Source: Martelella lutilitoris (GTDB lineage: Bacteria > Pseudomonadota > Alphaproteobacteria > Rhizobiales > Rhizobiaceae). Taken from it: DNA of 64,000 nucleotides. The notes below the pieces were generated by a model, which was given only the letters and a program-made list of their open reading frames with translations, had not been told where the DNA came from and did no database searches. The stretch lies in NCBI RefSeq assembly GCF_005924265.1, contig NZ_VCLB01000003.1:62001-126000 (forward strand), given 5' to 3'. Position numbers and translations under genes: made by a program. Of the stretch, positions 1 through 8,766 are shown in pieces. The number at the start of each line of letters is the position of its first letter. Position 1 is the stretch's first letter.

Positions 1-774
1 GGGCTCGATCGCCCGGGCCAGACGATGATGATCCTCGGCACGACGGCCGTTGTAAATATCCTGACCGATCATGTGACGCCCACAGAAAAGCCGGTCGGCG
101 CATCGGCGCTGCATCCGACAAGCGAGGCGATCATCCGTATTCTTGCGCCCTCAACCGGTGCTGCCGCGTTCGACTGGTTCACCGCCCTTCACCCGAAAAG
201 CCTCGGCGGCGAATCGACCGAAGAGATTGCCGGCAAGCTCAATGCGCTGGTCGAGGACGTGCCGCCGGGCGCCAACGGCGTGACCTTCCTGCCCTATCTG
301 AACGGCGAGCGCGCGCCCTTCGTCTCCCCCGATATCCGCGCCCAGTTCCACGGGCTGAGGGCAGACACGACCAAGGCGGAGATGGGCCGCGCCGTCATGG
401 AAGGCACGGCGATGAGCCTGCGCCATTGTTTCGAGGCGGAAGACGGCCTGCCCCCGGCGCCGGTGCAACTGACCGGCGGCGGATCGAAAAATCCGGTCTG
501 GTGCCAGATCATCGCCGATGTGATCGGCCAGGACATCGAGGTGTCGCCGGCCTCCGACCAGGGCTTGTGGGGCGCTGCCTGCCTGGGCGCCGCGGCTGCC
601 GGCCTCGGCGACGCGATTGCCCTTTCGAAGCGCGAGGAGACCCCCACAGTCTATCGCGCCCGGCCCGAAATCCACGAACAATATTGCGCGGTCTATCGCC
701 GCTACGCGCTGATCTCTTCAGCCATGCGCACCCTTCAGACCGCCCTCAACAGCCTGAAGGAGGAGAACCCATGA
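1..774 (+). CDS. FGGY-family carbohydrate kinase, C-terminal part (5' end outside window)
   Basis: The frame is open from base 1 to a TGA, so 257 residues of a kinase that is usually about 500 residues are visible. FGGY kinases transfer the ATP gamma-phosphate to a ketose or polyol in the cytoplasm. The visible part has the GTTAVVNIL segment of the second actin-like lobe, a PYLNGERAPF segment, and the glycine-rich LTGGGSKNPVWCQIIAD stretch typical of the FGGY C-terminal domain. Its stop overlaps the next start as ATGA, which indicates translational coupling. With the dehydrogenase, AraD-like enzyme and SorC regulator that follow, it belongs to a polyol or ketose operon. The substrate cannot be read from the sequence; a pentulose or tetrulose is plausible. 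The family is secure, the substrate is not. Confidence 0.85.
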   Translation, partial: GLDRPGQTMMILGTTAVVNILTDHVTPTEKPVGASALHPTSEAIIRILAPSTGAAAFDWFTALHPKSLGGESTEEIAGKLNALVEDVPPGANGVTFLPYLNGERAPFVSPDIRAQFHGLRADTTKAEMGRAVMEGTAMSLRHCFEAEDGLPPAPVQLTGGGSKNPVWCQIIADVIGQDIEVSPASDQGLWGAACLGAAAAGLGDAIALSKREETPTVYRARPEIHEQYCAVYRRYALISSAMRTLQTALNSLKEENP

Positions 775-1829
775 ACGCAATGATGAGAGCGGCCGTCTAC
801 CACGCCCTTGACGATATCCGGCTGGAAGACAGGCCCGTTCCCGAGATCGGCCCCGGCGAGGTTCTCCTGAAGACGCTGGCCTGCGGCTTGTGCGGTGGCG
901 AGACCATGGCATGGTACAAGAAGGCGCAGCCCAAGGTGCTCGGCCACGAGCCCGTCGGCGAAGTGGTGAAGGTCGGCGAAGGCGTCACCGACTACAAACC
1001 CGGCGACCGTCTGTTCGTCAATCATCATGTCGGTCGGGTGAATTCCCACTGGTCGCTGCGCGGCCACTTCACCCGCGACCCGTTCTACTCGTCGATGAAA
1101 CTCGATCCGGGCGGGGTCTGCGAATATTACCGCGTCACCGCCCAGCATCTGGCCATGGATGCTCATAAACTCCCCGACAGCATTTCCAACGAGGCGGCGA
1201 CGACGATCGAGCCCTGGTCCTGCGTGCTTTCCGGGCTGAAGGTTTGCAATATCCAGCCGGGCGATACGGTCGCCGTCGTCGGGGCCGGTTTCATGGGCCA
1301 GGGCTTCGTGCATCTGGCGCCGCTTTTCGGCGCCGGCAAGGTCGTCTCGCTCGATTTTTCCGAGTGGCGGCTGGAAAAGGCGCGGTTCTTCGGCGCGACC
1401 CACACGATCAACCCGAAGACCGCCGATGCGGTTGCCGAAATGCGCGCGCTCAACAATGGGCGGCTCGCGGACACCGTGATCGTCATTGCCCCCTTCCCGT
1501 CAGCCTGGGAACAGGCGATGGCGTTGGTCGAGCCGGGCGGCTGCCTGCATCTCGGCGCGCCGCTGCCACCGGGAACAGACTGGGTCCAGGACGGCCACAA
1601 GGCCTATTTCGACCAGATCACCGTCACCTCGCGCTACTCGTCCGACCACCGCGACACCTACAGTTATATCCGCCTCTTGGAAGCCGGACGGATCAGGGCG
1701 GAAGACGCCATTTCGCACCGTTTTGGCATTGAAGACAGCGCCGAGGCATTCCGCATGCTGGTCGAGGCGGAAAAATCGCTGAAGATCGTCGTCTACCCCC
1801 ACGGCATACCGGGCAAGGAGGCAGCCTGA
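771..1829 (+). CDS. Zinc-binding alcohol/polyol dehydrogenase (MDR family)
   Basis: Medium-chain NAD(P)-dependent dehydrogenase of 352 residues, expected to oxidise a sugar alcohol to the ketose that the neighbouring kinase phosphorylates. The catalytic-zinc Cys lies in CGLCGGE near residue 40 and the GHEPVGEV motif follows near residue 58; the Rossmann glycine motif is GAGFMGQG. The structural-zinc lobe, which normally carries four closely spaced Cys, is replaced by a His/Arg-rich segment without them (after DRLFVNHH). The ATG at 771 has an ideal AAGGAGG at 757-763 and overlaps the kinase stop by 4 bp; ATGs at 780 and 783 are less well placed. Its TGA overlaps the next ATG by one base. The polyol substrate is unknown. 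Confidence 0.87.
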   Translation: MNAMMRAAVYHALDDIRLEDRPVPEIGPGEVLLKTLACGLCGGETMAWYKKAQPKVLGHEPVGEVVKVGEGVTDYKPGDRLFVNHHVGRVNSHWSLRGHFTRDPFYSSMKLDPGGVCEYYRVTAQHLAMDAHKLPDSISNEAATTIEPWSCVLSGLKVCNIQPGDTVAVVGAGFMGQGFVHLAPLFGAGKVVSLDFSEWRLEKARFFGATHTINPKTADAVAEMRALNNGRLADTVIVIAPFPSAWEQAMALVEPGGCLHLGAPLPPGTDWVQDGHKAYFDQITVTSRYSSDHRDTYSYIRLLEAGRIRAEDAISHRFGIEDSAEAFRMLVEAEKSLKIVVYPHGIPGKEAA

Positions 1830-2494
1830 TGCTGGAAGAACTCAAGGAAATCGTCTGCGAACAGAACCACGAGCTGCCGGCGGCCGGCCTTGTCGTCGGC
1901 TCAGGCGGAAATGTCTCGGGACGCGACCCGGAAACCGGCCTCGTCGTGATAAAACCATCGGGCGTCAAATTCGCCAAGCTGACGCCGGAGACCATGGTGG
2001 TGGTCGATCTCGATGGCAATATCGTCGAAGGCCAAATGAAACCCTCGGTCGACACCGGAGTCCATCTTTATATCTACCGCCATCGCGACGATGTCTTCGG
2101 CATCGCCCACACCCATTCGCCCTATGCAACGAGCTTTGCCGCGCGTGGCGAGCGGATCCCCGCCGTGCTCACGCCGATCACCCACATGATCGGCCGCGAC
2201 GTGCCCTGCTCGCGCTATGCGACGCCGGGCGAGGTCGATACCGGCCGTGCTGTGGTTGAAGCGGCGGACGGCGGCTGGGCGGCACTCGTCAAGGCGCATG
2301 GCGTGTTCACCATGGGAACCTCTGCAAAAGAGGCCACGTCCATTGCCATGTACCTGGAGGAGGCGGCAAAAACCACGCATTTTGCCCTGCTGCGCGGAGA
2401 CGTTGAAGAATTGTCTGCCGAAGAGCAGGCCCGCTGCTATAACTGGTTCCGCAAGAACTACGGACAATCGGGAAACAAGGACGTCAGCAGCTAG
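1829..2494 (+). CDS. Class II aldolase/epimerase, L-ribulose-5-phosphate 4-epimerase (AraD)-like
   Basis: A 221-residue cytoplasmic metal enzyme of the class II aldolase/adducin family. It has the phosphate-binding segments GSGGNVS and IKPSG, a KPSVDTGVHLYIY segment, the zinc pair in AHTHSPYAT, and a later His in KAHGVF. The order and spacing resemble AraD/UlaF/SgbE pentulose-phosphate 4-epimerases more than fuculose-phosphate aldolases, although both share the fold and metal site. Together with an FGGY kinase and a polyol dehydrogenase, an epimerase would feed a pentulose 5-phosphate into the pentose phosphate pathway; an aldolase would cleave it to DHAP and an aldehyde. The start overlaps the upstream stop (TGATG), with GCAAGGAGG before it. 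Confidence 0.82.
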   Translation: MLEELKEIVCEQNHELPAAGLVVGSGGNVSGRDPETGLVVIKPSGVKFAKLTPETMVVVDLDGNIVEGQMKPSVDTGVHLYIYRHRDDVFGIAHTHSPYATSFAARGERIPAVLTPITHMIGRDVPCSRYATPGEVDTGRAVVEAADGGWAALVKAHGVFTMGTSAKEATSIAMYLEEAAKTTHFALLRGDVEELSAEEQARCYNWFRKNYGQSGNKDVSS

Positions 2495-2497
2495 CTC

Positions 2498-3478
2498 ATG
2501 AAACACGCGCAGCGTCACACCTCGGCAGGCGGGGAAAAGGATGCGCTCCTTTCCAATGTCGCCCTCCTTTATTACGGCGAGGGCCTGACGCAGGGCGAGA
2601 TCGCCCGGCGGTTCAAGATCTCGCGGGCAACCGTCGTCAACATGCTGCGCGAGTGCCGCGAAAAGGGCATTGTCGAAATCCAGGTCGACGGCGCGCTCCT
2701 TGCCGCCTCCAGCTTGTCGCGTGACCTTTGCGCGCGCTACGGCCTTGAGGATGTCTATGTGGCAAGCGGCGAAGCCGCGCCGTCTGCCGGCGGCAGGGCC
2801 GAGAACCTGCCTCTGGTCGCCCGGGTCGCGGCCATGGCGGTGCTCGATATCGCAGAAGCCGGCGACAGGATCGGCGTCGCCTGGGGCGAGACGATTGCCG
2901 CCATGGCGAAGGCCATGCCGCGCGCCCCGATGAGCGATATCGAGGTGTGCCAGTTGATCGGTTCCAAGGATTCCGATCGCGTTCCGGCGTCCGAGATCTG
3001 CGCCATCGAGGTCGCCAACAAGCTCGGCGCCGACTGTTTCACCCTGCATGCGCCGGGAATTGTCTCGACCGTGGCGCTGGCCGAGGCCTTTCGCAGCGAA
3101 CCCACGATCAGGACGCAGCTTGCCCGCCTCGCCGACCTCGACCTCACGATCGCCTCCGTCGGCAATGTCGCCGACGACACCCATCTGGTCACCGCCGGCA
3201 TGGCGACGCCTGCGGCGTTGCACACTGCCCGGCAGGCGGGTTGCGTCGGCATCTACTGCTGCCGCTATATCGACGCCGACGGCAACGACATGCCGCTCGA
3301 ACCCCAGGAGCGGATCATCGCCGCAAGCATCGACAACCTGAAGACGGCGCGAAAACGCCTCCTCGTCGTTTGCGGCGCCGACCGCCTGCAGGCGACCCGC
3401 GCGGCAATCAATGGAAGCCTCGTGACGCACCTCGTCGTCGACGAGCCGCTGGCAAGCGCGCTGCTTGCGATGGAATGA
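2498..3478 (+). CDS. SorC-family sugar-binding transcriptional regulator
   Basis: A 326-residue regulator with an N-terminal helix-turn-helix at about residues 25-55 (TQGEIARRFKISRATV) and a C-terminal SorC-type sugar-phosphate-binding domain that starts near residue 65 and contains VAWGETIAAM and the SVGNVADDTHLV region. Members such as EryD, SorC and DeoR-like regulators bind a phosphorylated sugar and control the adjacent operon. It lies 3 bp after the epimerase gene, so it is the last gene of the operon and probably autoregulates it; the operator would be upstream of the window. No strong Shine-Dalgarno is seen, which fits translation coupled to the preceding gene. Specificity is unknown. 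Confidence 0.87.
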   Translation: MKHAQRHTSAGGEKDALLSNVALLYYGEGLTQGEIARRFKISRATVVNMLRECREKGIVEIQVDGALLAASSLSRDLCARYGLEDVYVASGEAAPSAGGRAENLPLVARVAAMAVLDIAEAGDRIGVAWGETIAAMAKAMPRAPMSDIEVCQLIGSKDSDRVPASEICAIEVANKLGADCFTLHAPGIVSTVALAEAFRSEPTIRTQLARLADLDLTIASVGNVADDTHLVTAGMATPAALHTARQAGCVGIYCCRYIDADGNDMPLEPQERIIAASIDNLKTARKRLLVVCGADRLQATRAAINGSLVTHLVVDEPLASALLAME

Positions 3479-3507
3479 AATCGAGCCTTCACCCGGAGAG
3501 CGGCGGG

Positions 3508-3528
3508 TTCGAGAAAACGATTCTCGAA
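3508..3528. repeat. Small perfect inverted repeat downstream of the SorC gene
   Basis: TTCGAGAA and TTCTCGAA separated by 5 bases lie between the convergent SorC gene and tRNA-Ser. There is no clear T-run on either strand, so its role as a terminator is uncertain; it may be a remnant of a short rhizobial intergenic repeat. Confidence 0.35.
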
Positions 3529-3574
3529 AAGTGGGTACGCTTTAGGTTGGAGGGTGGCGAAGCGCAAGCAGAGA

Positions 3575-3664
<90 letters not shown>

Positions 3665-4108
3665 GTCCCGGTGCCGGCCTCGGTAAAACCGAAGGGTGGG
3701 ACCGGCGCGATATATACCGATGCCGTGGCGATGATCAACCCGAATCTGACAGATTTTTGAATTGTTTCGAAAGCGCATAAGGCACCGCAACAAAGTGCGG
3801 CGGGACCGAAGCGCAGCGGGTACGGCGCGAAGCGCCGCGAAGGGCAGGCAGCAGGCGGCCTTGCGCAAAGACCGTCTTGTTGCGGCGCATTTCGCTTCTT
3901 ATCTGAGAAGAAAGAGACGTCGCCCGCCGGCCTTCAATTGCTTTTGAGGCGGGGGAACCGGAAGCTCTATCTATTCGTTCCACCGGATCGGCGCAGAAAA
4001 GCGCATTTTCGCTGAAAGGCCCTTTCGCTCCGTTCTTTGATTGTTTTGATGCATGTTCGCCAAAGCCGGGAAGGCCATCTGTCGGCGAAATGCTCCAGGG
4101 AGACCATC
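3665..4108. other. Intergenic region before msrA, no convincing gene
   Basis: Short open frames exist on both strands but none has a recognisable domain or a good ribosome binding site. The one regulatory signal seen is the EcfG-type promoter at 3954-3979. Transcription from it would give a leader of about 120 nt before msrA. Confidence 0.5.
3954..3979 (+). promoter_or_regulatory. Candidate EcfG (general stress) promoter of msrA
   Basis: GGAAC at 3954-3958, a 17-base spacer and CGTT at 3976-3979 match the alphaproteobacterial EcfG consensus exactly. It points at msrA, whose start codon lies about 130 bp downstream. Confidence 0.6.
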
Positions 4109-4759
4109 ATGTTTCTTTCCGCCTTCAACAGGCAAAAGACAGTCATGCCGTCGCCGGACACCGCTCTGCCCGGCCGATCGGACCCCATCCCCACGGCAGA
4201 GCGCCATTTCGTCAACGGCCGCGCGCTTGCGCCGCCTTATCCGGACGGCATGAAAGAGGTGCAGTTGGGCATGGGCTGCTTCTGGGGGGCGGAGCGGCTT
4301 TTGTGGCAGACGCCGGGCGTCTACGTCACCGCTGCCGGTTATGCGGGCGGGATAACGCCCAACCCCACCTATGAGGAAACCTGTACCGGGCTGACCGGTC
4401 ATGCCGAGGTGGTGCGGGTCATCTATGATCCTGCCGAAGTCGGTCTCGAGCGCCTTCTCAGGCTGTTCTTCGAAGCCCATGACCCAACCCAGGGCATGCG
4501 CCAGGGCAATGATATCGGCACCACCTATCGTTCGGCGATCTATCTTGAGAACGCGGACGACCTGAGGCTTGCCGAAACGATGCGCGACCGTTTTCAGCAG
4601 GCGCTGCAGGATAATGGCCGCAATGATGTGATCACGACGGAAATTGCCCCCGCCGGCGCATTCTACATGGCCGAGGATTATCACCAGCAATATCTCGCCA
4701 AGAACCCCGCCGGCTATTGCGGTCTGAAGGGCACCGGCGTCTCCTGCCCGGCCGGCTGA
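4109..4759 (+). CDS. msrA: Peptide-methionine (S)-S-oxide reductase
   Basis: A 216-residue cytoplasmic enzyme that repairs oxidised methionine (S-sulfoxide) in proteins, recycled by thioredoxin. The catalytic motif GCFWGAER places the reactive Cys at residue 57; a second Cys pair near the C-terminus ([12 protein letters not shown]) fits the resolving cysteines of long MsrA proteins. Tyr and His residues of the substrate pocket occur in YRSAIY and DYHQQYLAK. The length and the roughly 45-residue N-terminal extension match E. coli MsrA. The ATG at 4109 follows CAGGGAG with a spacing of 7. The gene stands alone between an EcfG-type promoter and a strong terminator, suggesting induction in the general stress response. 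Confidence 0.95.
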   Translation: MFLSAFNRQKTVMPSPDTALPGRSDPIPTAERHFVNGRALAPPYPDGMKEVQLGMGCFWGAERLLWQTPGVYVTAAGYAGGITPNPTYEETCTGLTGHAEVVRVIYDPAEVGLERLLRLFFEAHDPTQGMRQGNDIGTTYRSAIYLENADDLRLAETMRDRFQQALQDNGRNDVITTEIAPAGAFYMAEDYHQQYLAKNPAGYCGLKGTGVSCPAG

Positions 4760-4788
4760 GACGCACCGGCAAGAGAAGGACGAAACCG

Positions 4789-4814
4789 AGGGAGCGCCGC
4801 CGCGCTCCCTTTTT
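4789..4814 (+). terminator. Rho-independent terminator of msrA
   Basis: An 8-bp stem AGGGAGCG/CGCTCCCT with a 6-base loop runs straight into TTTTT at 4810-4814. Confidence 0.88.
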
Positions 4815-5010
4815 CATGCGCCGCCGACGCGCTTTCGCACTGTGCACGCCATTTTTGCCCAAGGGGTAAATTTTGTGATGAAATTTTGTCGAAGCCGTGC
4901 AACGATAAGCTCCAATCCGGCCGGTTGCGGCCGGTCGTGTTCAGGAGGGGGCATCGCGCCTGCCGCCGAACAGGGTCCATGAGCACACTCAAAGGGAACA
5001 GAGCAGCGTT

Positions 5011-6000
5011 ATGAAAAAAACTATCCTGAGCCTTATCGCGCTTACCGCCATGTCAACGACCGCACTGGCCGATTTCAAGCCGGCGCTTGTCTACGGAACC
5101 GGCGGCAAGTTCGACAAATCCTTCAACGAGTCGGCCTATAACGGCGCGGAAAAATTCAAGGCCGACACCGGCGTCGAATATCGCGACTTCGAGCCGACCG
5201 GCGACGCCCAGGGCGAACAGGCGATCCTCAACTTCGCCTCCATGGGCTTCAACCCCGTCGTGGCCCTTTCCTTCGCCTGGAAATCCGCTGTCGAGAAGAT
5301 TGCGCCGCAGTTCCCCGATACCGAATTCTACATCGTCGATGACGTGATCGAGGCGCCGAATGTCCAGTCCGTCGTCTTCAAGGAAGAACAGGGTTCCTAT
5401 CTCGTCGGCCTTCTGGCGGCGATGAAGTCGGAAACCGGCACGGTCGGCTTTGTCGGCGGCATGGACATTCCGCTGATCCACAAATTCGGCTGCGGCTATG
5501 CCCAGGGCGCCAAGGCGGCAAACAGCGACGCCACCATCCTGCGCAATTTCGTCGGCACCACGGGTGCGGCCTGGAACGACCCGGTCACCGCCGGTGAGCT
5601 GACCAAGAACCAGATGGACCAGGGCGCCGACGTGATCTACGCGGCGGCCGGCGCCTCGGGCCTCGGCGTGCTGCAGGCCGCAGCCGATGCCGAGAAATAT
5701 TCGATCGGCGTCGACAGCAACCAGAACTATGTTCACCCGGGCTCGGTCCTGACCTCGATGGTCAAGCGCGTCGACAACGCCGTCTATGACGCCTTCAAGG
5801 CGAGCCAGGACGGCAAGTTCGAAGCCGGGATCAACTCCCTCGGCGTTGCCGACAATGGTGTTGGCTGGGCCTATGACGAGTACAACAAGCCGCTGATCAC
5901 CGAAGACATGCTCGCCGCCGTCGAAAAGGCCAAGGAAGGTATCGTCTCGGGCGAGATCGAGGTGCACGACTACTCCGTCGACAACACCTGCCCCTACTGA
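5011..6000 (+). CDS. BMP-family (PnrA-like) nucleoside ABC transporter substrate-binding protein
   Basis: A 329-residue periplasmic binding protein with an N-terminal signal peptide (MKKTILSLIALTAMSTTALA, cleavage probably before DFKP) and a Bmp/PnrA domain filling the rest. Typical segments are KFDKSFNESAYNGAEKF and FVGGMDIPLIHKFGCGYAQG. PnrA-type proteins bind purine nucleosides. There is no lipobox Cys at the cleavage site, so it is a soluble periplasmic protein, unlike the spirochaete lipoprotein. It is the first gene of the importer operon, and cdd, purine nucleoside phosphorylase, deoC and deoA downstream support nucleosides or deoxynucleosides as substrate. It is followed by three stem-loops before the ATPase gene. 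Confidence 0.93.
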   Translation: MKKTILSLIALTAMSTTALADFKPALVYGTGGKFDKSFNESAYNGAEKFKADTGVEYRDFEPTGDAQGEQAILNFASMGFNPVVALSFAWKSAVEKIAPQFPDTEFYIVDDVIEAPNVQSVVFKEEQGSYLVGLLAAMKSETGTVGFVGGMDIPLIHKFGCGYAQGAKAANSDATILRNFVGTTGAAWNDPVTAGELTKNQMDQGADVIYAAAGASGLGVLQAAADAEKYSIGVDSNQNYVHPGSVLTSMVKRVDNAVYDAFKASQDGKFEAGINSLGVADNGVGWAYDEYNKPLITEDMLAAVEKAKEGIVSGEIEVHDYSVDNTCPY

Positions 6001-6015
6001 TCCGGCTCAAGCTTC

Positions 6016-6102
6016 GCACGGGCGCGCTTCTGCGTGCCCGTGCGCGCCGGAAACCCGTTTCGCCTGCCCTGAGCAGGGCCTCCTGAGCGCCGTCAACGGC
6101 GC
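6016..6102 (+). other. Three tandem stem-loops between binding-protein and ATPase genes
   Basis: Hairpins GCACGGGC/GCCCGTGC (6016-6043), GCCCT/AGGGC (6066-6079) and GCGCCGT/ACGGCGC (6087-6102) lie in the only sizeable gap of the operon. None has a T-run, so full termination is unlikely. Hairpins here are known in other ABC operons to protect the upstream binding-protein message and reduce downstream expression. Confidence 0.55.
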
Positions 6103-6131
6103 GCGATCCTCGTTTGGGAGTTTTTAAGCTT

Positions 6132-7643
6132 TTGAGCACACCGCCCGCAATCGAACTTATCGGTATCGACAAGAGCTTCGGGCCCGTTCACGCCAACAAG
6201 AATATCAATCTGAAGGTTGAGAAGGGCTCCATCCACGGCATTATCGGTGAAAACGGGGCCGGGAAATCGACCCTGATGTCGATCCTCTACGGCTTCTACC
6301 AGGCCGATCGCGGCGAAATCCGCGTCAACGGCAAAGCGCTTGAAATCGCCGACAGCGACGACGCCATTGCCGCCGGAATCGGCATGGTCCATCAGCATTT
6401 CATGCTGGTGGAGGATTTTACCGTACTGGAGAACGTCATGCTCGGCGCCGAGGGCGGCTCGCTCCTCAACAAGGGCGAAAGCAAGGCCCGCAAGGAGCTG
6501 AAGCGACTGGAAAGCGAATACGGCCTCGAGGTCGATCCCGACGCGATCATCGAGCAATTGCCCGTCGGCCTTCAGCAGCGCGTCGAAATCCTCAAGGCCA
6601 TGTTTCGCGGCGCGGAGATCCTGATCCTCGACGAACCGACGGGCGTGCTGACGCCCTCGGAAGCCGATCACCTGTTCCGCATTCTCGGCATGCTGCGCGA
6701 CCAGGGCCATACGATCATCCTCATTACACACAAGTTGCGCGAGATCATGGCGATCACGGACGAGGTCTCCGTCATGCGCCGCGGCGAGATGGTCGCGACC
6801 CGCAAGACCGCCGAGACGACGGTGGAGGAACTGGCAGAACTGATGGTCGGCCGCCGCGTGCTGCTGCGCGTCGAAAAGGGCGAGGCTAATCCAGGCGATG
6901 TCGCCCTTTCGGTGCGCAATCTGACCGTCCACGACAATCGCGGCGTGCCGATGGTCAAGAACGTCTCCTTCGACGTGCGCGCCGGCGAGATCGTCGGCAT
7001 TGCCGGCGTTGCCGGCAACGGCCAGTCGGAGCTTCTGGAGGCGCTCTCCGGCATCCGCAAACCGCATTCGGGCGAGATCTATGTACACGGCAAGAAGATC
7101 GTCAACGCCAATCCCGCCACATATCGCAAGATCGGCGTCGCCCATATTCCCGAAGACCGGCACCATATGGGCCTGATCCTGCCCTTCGAGGAGCGCGAGA
7201 ACAGTATTCTCGGCTATCACCAGCGCGAGGAATATGGCCGCGGCGGCGTACTGAACCGCCAGGCGATCCTCGATGACGCGCGCGAGAAGATCGAGAAATA
7301 CGATATCCGCCCGCCGAACCCGCTGCTGAAGACCGCCAATTTCTCCGGCGGCAACCAGCAGAAGATTGTAGTGGCCCGCGAAATCGAGCGCGATCCGGAT
7401 ATCCTGCTCGTCGGCCAGCCGACGCGCGGCGTCGATATCGGCGCGATCGAGTTCATCCACCGGCGCATCATCGACATGCGCGACAGCGGCAAGGCCGTGC
7501 TTCTGGTCTCCGTCGAGCTCGACGAGATCCGCGCCCTTGCCGACCGCATTCTGGTAATGTTCGCCGGCGAGAATGTCGGCGAGGCAAAGCCCGATGCAGG
7601 CGAACAGCAACTCGGCCTGATGATGGCCGGCATAGCGTCTTGA
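6132..7643 (+). CDS. Nucleoside ABC transporter ATP-binding protein (two fused ABC domains)
   Basis: A 503-residue cytoplasmic ATPase with two ABC domains, as in sugar and BMP-type importers (RbsA/YufO class). The first domain has Walker A GENGAGKST, signature LPVGLQQRVEI and Walker B ILILDEPTG. The second has a degenerate Walker A (GVAGNGQSE), signature FSGGNQQK and a Walker B ending in GQPTRG, where Gln replaces the catalytic Glu, so only one site is likely to hydrolyse ATP well. No ATG fits: TTG at 6132 with GGGAG at 6116-6120 is the best start and matches where the family begins; TTG at 6114 is possible but has no binding site. The weak start and the upstream hairpins suggest low expression relative to the binding protein. 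Confidence 0.92.
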   Translation: MSTPPAIELIGIDKSFGPVHANKNINLKVEKGSIHGIIGENGAGKSTLMSILYGFYQADRGEIRVNGKALEIADSDDAIAAGIGMVHQHFMLVEDFTVLENVMLGAEGGSLLNKGESKARKELKRLESEYGLEVDPDAIIEQLPVGLQQRVEILKAMFRGAEILILDEPTGVLTPSEADHLFRILGMLRDQGHTIILITHKLREIMAITDEVSVMRRGEMVATRKTAETTVEELAELMVGRRVLLRVEKGEANPGDVALSVRNLTVHDNRGVPMVKNVSFDVRAGEIVGIAGVAGNGQSELLEALSGIRKPHSGEIYVHGKKIVNANPATYRKIGVAHIPEDRHHMGLILPFEERENSILGYHQREEYGRGGVLNRQAILDDAREKIEKYDIRPPNPLLKTANFSGGNQQKIVVAREIERDPDILLVGQPTRGVDIGAIEFIHRRIIDMRDSGKAVLLVSVELDEIRALADRILVMFAGENVGEAKPDAGEQQLGLMMAGIAS

Positions 7644-7650
7644 GGTCGAA

Positions 7651-8763
7651 ATGAGCGCTGCCAACACGCCCCTGCCCGGCTGGGTCACATTCTTCCTGAT
7701 GCCGCTCTTGAACCTTGTCACCGCTCTGGTCATTTCGGGACTGGTGATCTGGATGATCGGCCAGAACCCCTTCGAGGCCCTGGGCTACCTCCTCAACGGC
7801 GCGCTTGGCAACGGCATGGGGATCGGCTTCACCCTTTATTACGCCACCAACTTCATCTTCACCGGGCTTTCCGTGGCGATGGCCTATCATGCGGGTCTCT
7901 TCAACATCGGCTCGGAAGGTCAGGCCTATGTCGGCGGGCTTGGCTGCGCGCTCGTGGCGCTGGCGCTCGACCAGTATGTGCCGTGGTATGTGACCATGCC
8001 CTTTGCCATTCTCGGCGCCGGCATCTTCGGCGCCGCCTGGGCCTTCATCCCCGCATGGCTGCAGGCCAAGCGCGGCAGCCACATCGTCATCACCACGATC
8101 ATGTTCAACTTCATCGGCGCGGCTCTGATGGTCTATCTCCTGGTGCATGTGCTGAAGCCCGCCGGGGCCATGTCGCCTGAAACCCGCGGCTTTGCGCCCG
8201 GCGGACAACTGCCGGATCTCGACTGGCTGATGGCGATGTTTGGCTCAAGGCTCGGCCCTGCGCCGCTCAACGTCTCCTTCATCATCGGCCTGGTCATGTG
8301 CGTTGCCGTGTGGTTCCTGATCTGGCGCACCAAATTCGGCTATTCGGTGCGCGCGCTGGGCATGAGCAAGACGGCCGCCACCTATGCCGGCATTCCCTAT
8401 GCCCGCACGGTTATCGTCACCATGCTGCTTTCCGGCGGGCTTGCCGGCATGATGGCGCTCAATGTAGTGATGGGGTCGGCAGACCGGCTGCAGGTAGAAT
8501 TCGTCGGCGGCGCGGGCTTTGTCGGCATCGCCGTGTCGCTGATGGGCCGCAACCATCCGCTCGGCATTCTGCTGGCGGCGATCCTGTTCGGCATTCTCTA
8601 TCAGGGCGGCGCCCAGCTTTCCTTCATGATGCCGCAGATCACCCGCGACATGATCGTGATGATCCAGGGTCTCGTCATCCTGTTCGCCGGCGCGCTTGAG
8701 TTCCTCTACCGACCGGCCCTTGCCAGGGTGTTTTCCAGACGACAGATGTTGGCGGAGGCCTGA
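7651..8763 (+). CDS. Nucleoside ABC transporter permease (first subunit)
   Basis: A 370-residue integral membrane permease of the BPD_transp_2 (RbsC/LivH) family. Several hydrophobic segments begin at about residue 12, and the family segment GLFNIGSEGQAYVGGL lies near residue 85. The conserved cytoplasmic loop (RALGMSKTAATYAGI) that docks on the ATPase sits around residue 235. It starts 7 bp after the ATPase stop and is followed after 3 bp by the second permease. Members of this subfamily (YufP class) pair with a shorter permease, as seen here. The substrate, nucleosides, is inferred from the operon. Confidence 0.92.
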   Translation: MSAANTPLPGWVTFFLMPLLNLVTALVISGLVIWMIGQNPFEALGYLLNGALGNGMGIGFTLYYATNFIFTGLSVAMAYHAGLFNIGSEGQAYVGGLGCALVALALDQYVPWYVTMPFAILGAGIFGAAWAFIPAWLQAKRGSHIVITTIMFNFIGAALMVYLLVHVLKPAGAMSPETRGFAPGGQLPDLDWLMAMFGSRLGPAPLNVSFIIGLVMCVAVWFLIWRTKFGYSVRALGMSKTAATYAGIPYARTVIVTMLLSGGLAGMMALNVVMGSADRLQVEFVGGAGFVGIAVSLMGRNHPLGILLAAILFGILYQGGAQLSFMMPQITRDMIVMIQGLVILFAGALEFLYRPALARVFSRRQMLAEA

Positions 8764-8766
8764 GCC

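Noticed and set aside
1901-3430. Long antisense open frame across the AraD-like and SorC genes
   Set aside because: It lies opposite two well-supported genes and has no domain; long antisense frames are expected in GC-rich DNA.
3735-3983. 82-residue minus-strand open frame between tRNA-Ser and msrA
   Set aside because: No recognised domain, no ribosome binding site and it overlaps the msrA promoter signal.
4820-5010. Purine riboswitch upstream of the BMP nucleoside operon
   Set aside because: No three-way-junction core of the purine riboswitch could be recognised; only scattered short stems are present.
6093-7733. Long antisense open frame across the ABC ATPase gene
   Set aside because: Fully antisense to a gene with intact Walker motifs; no domain or start signal of its own.
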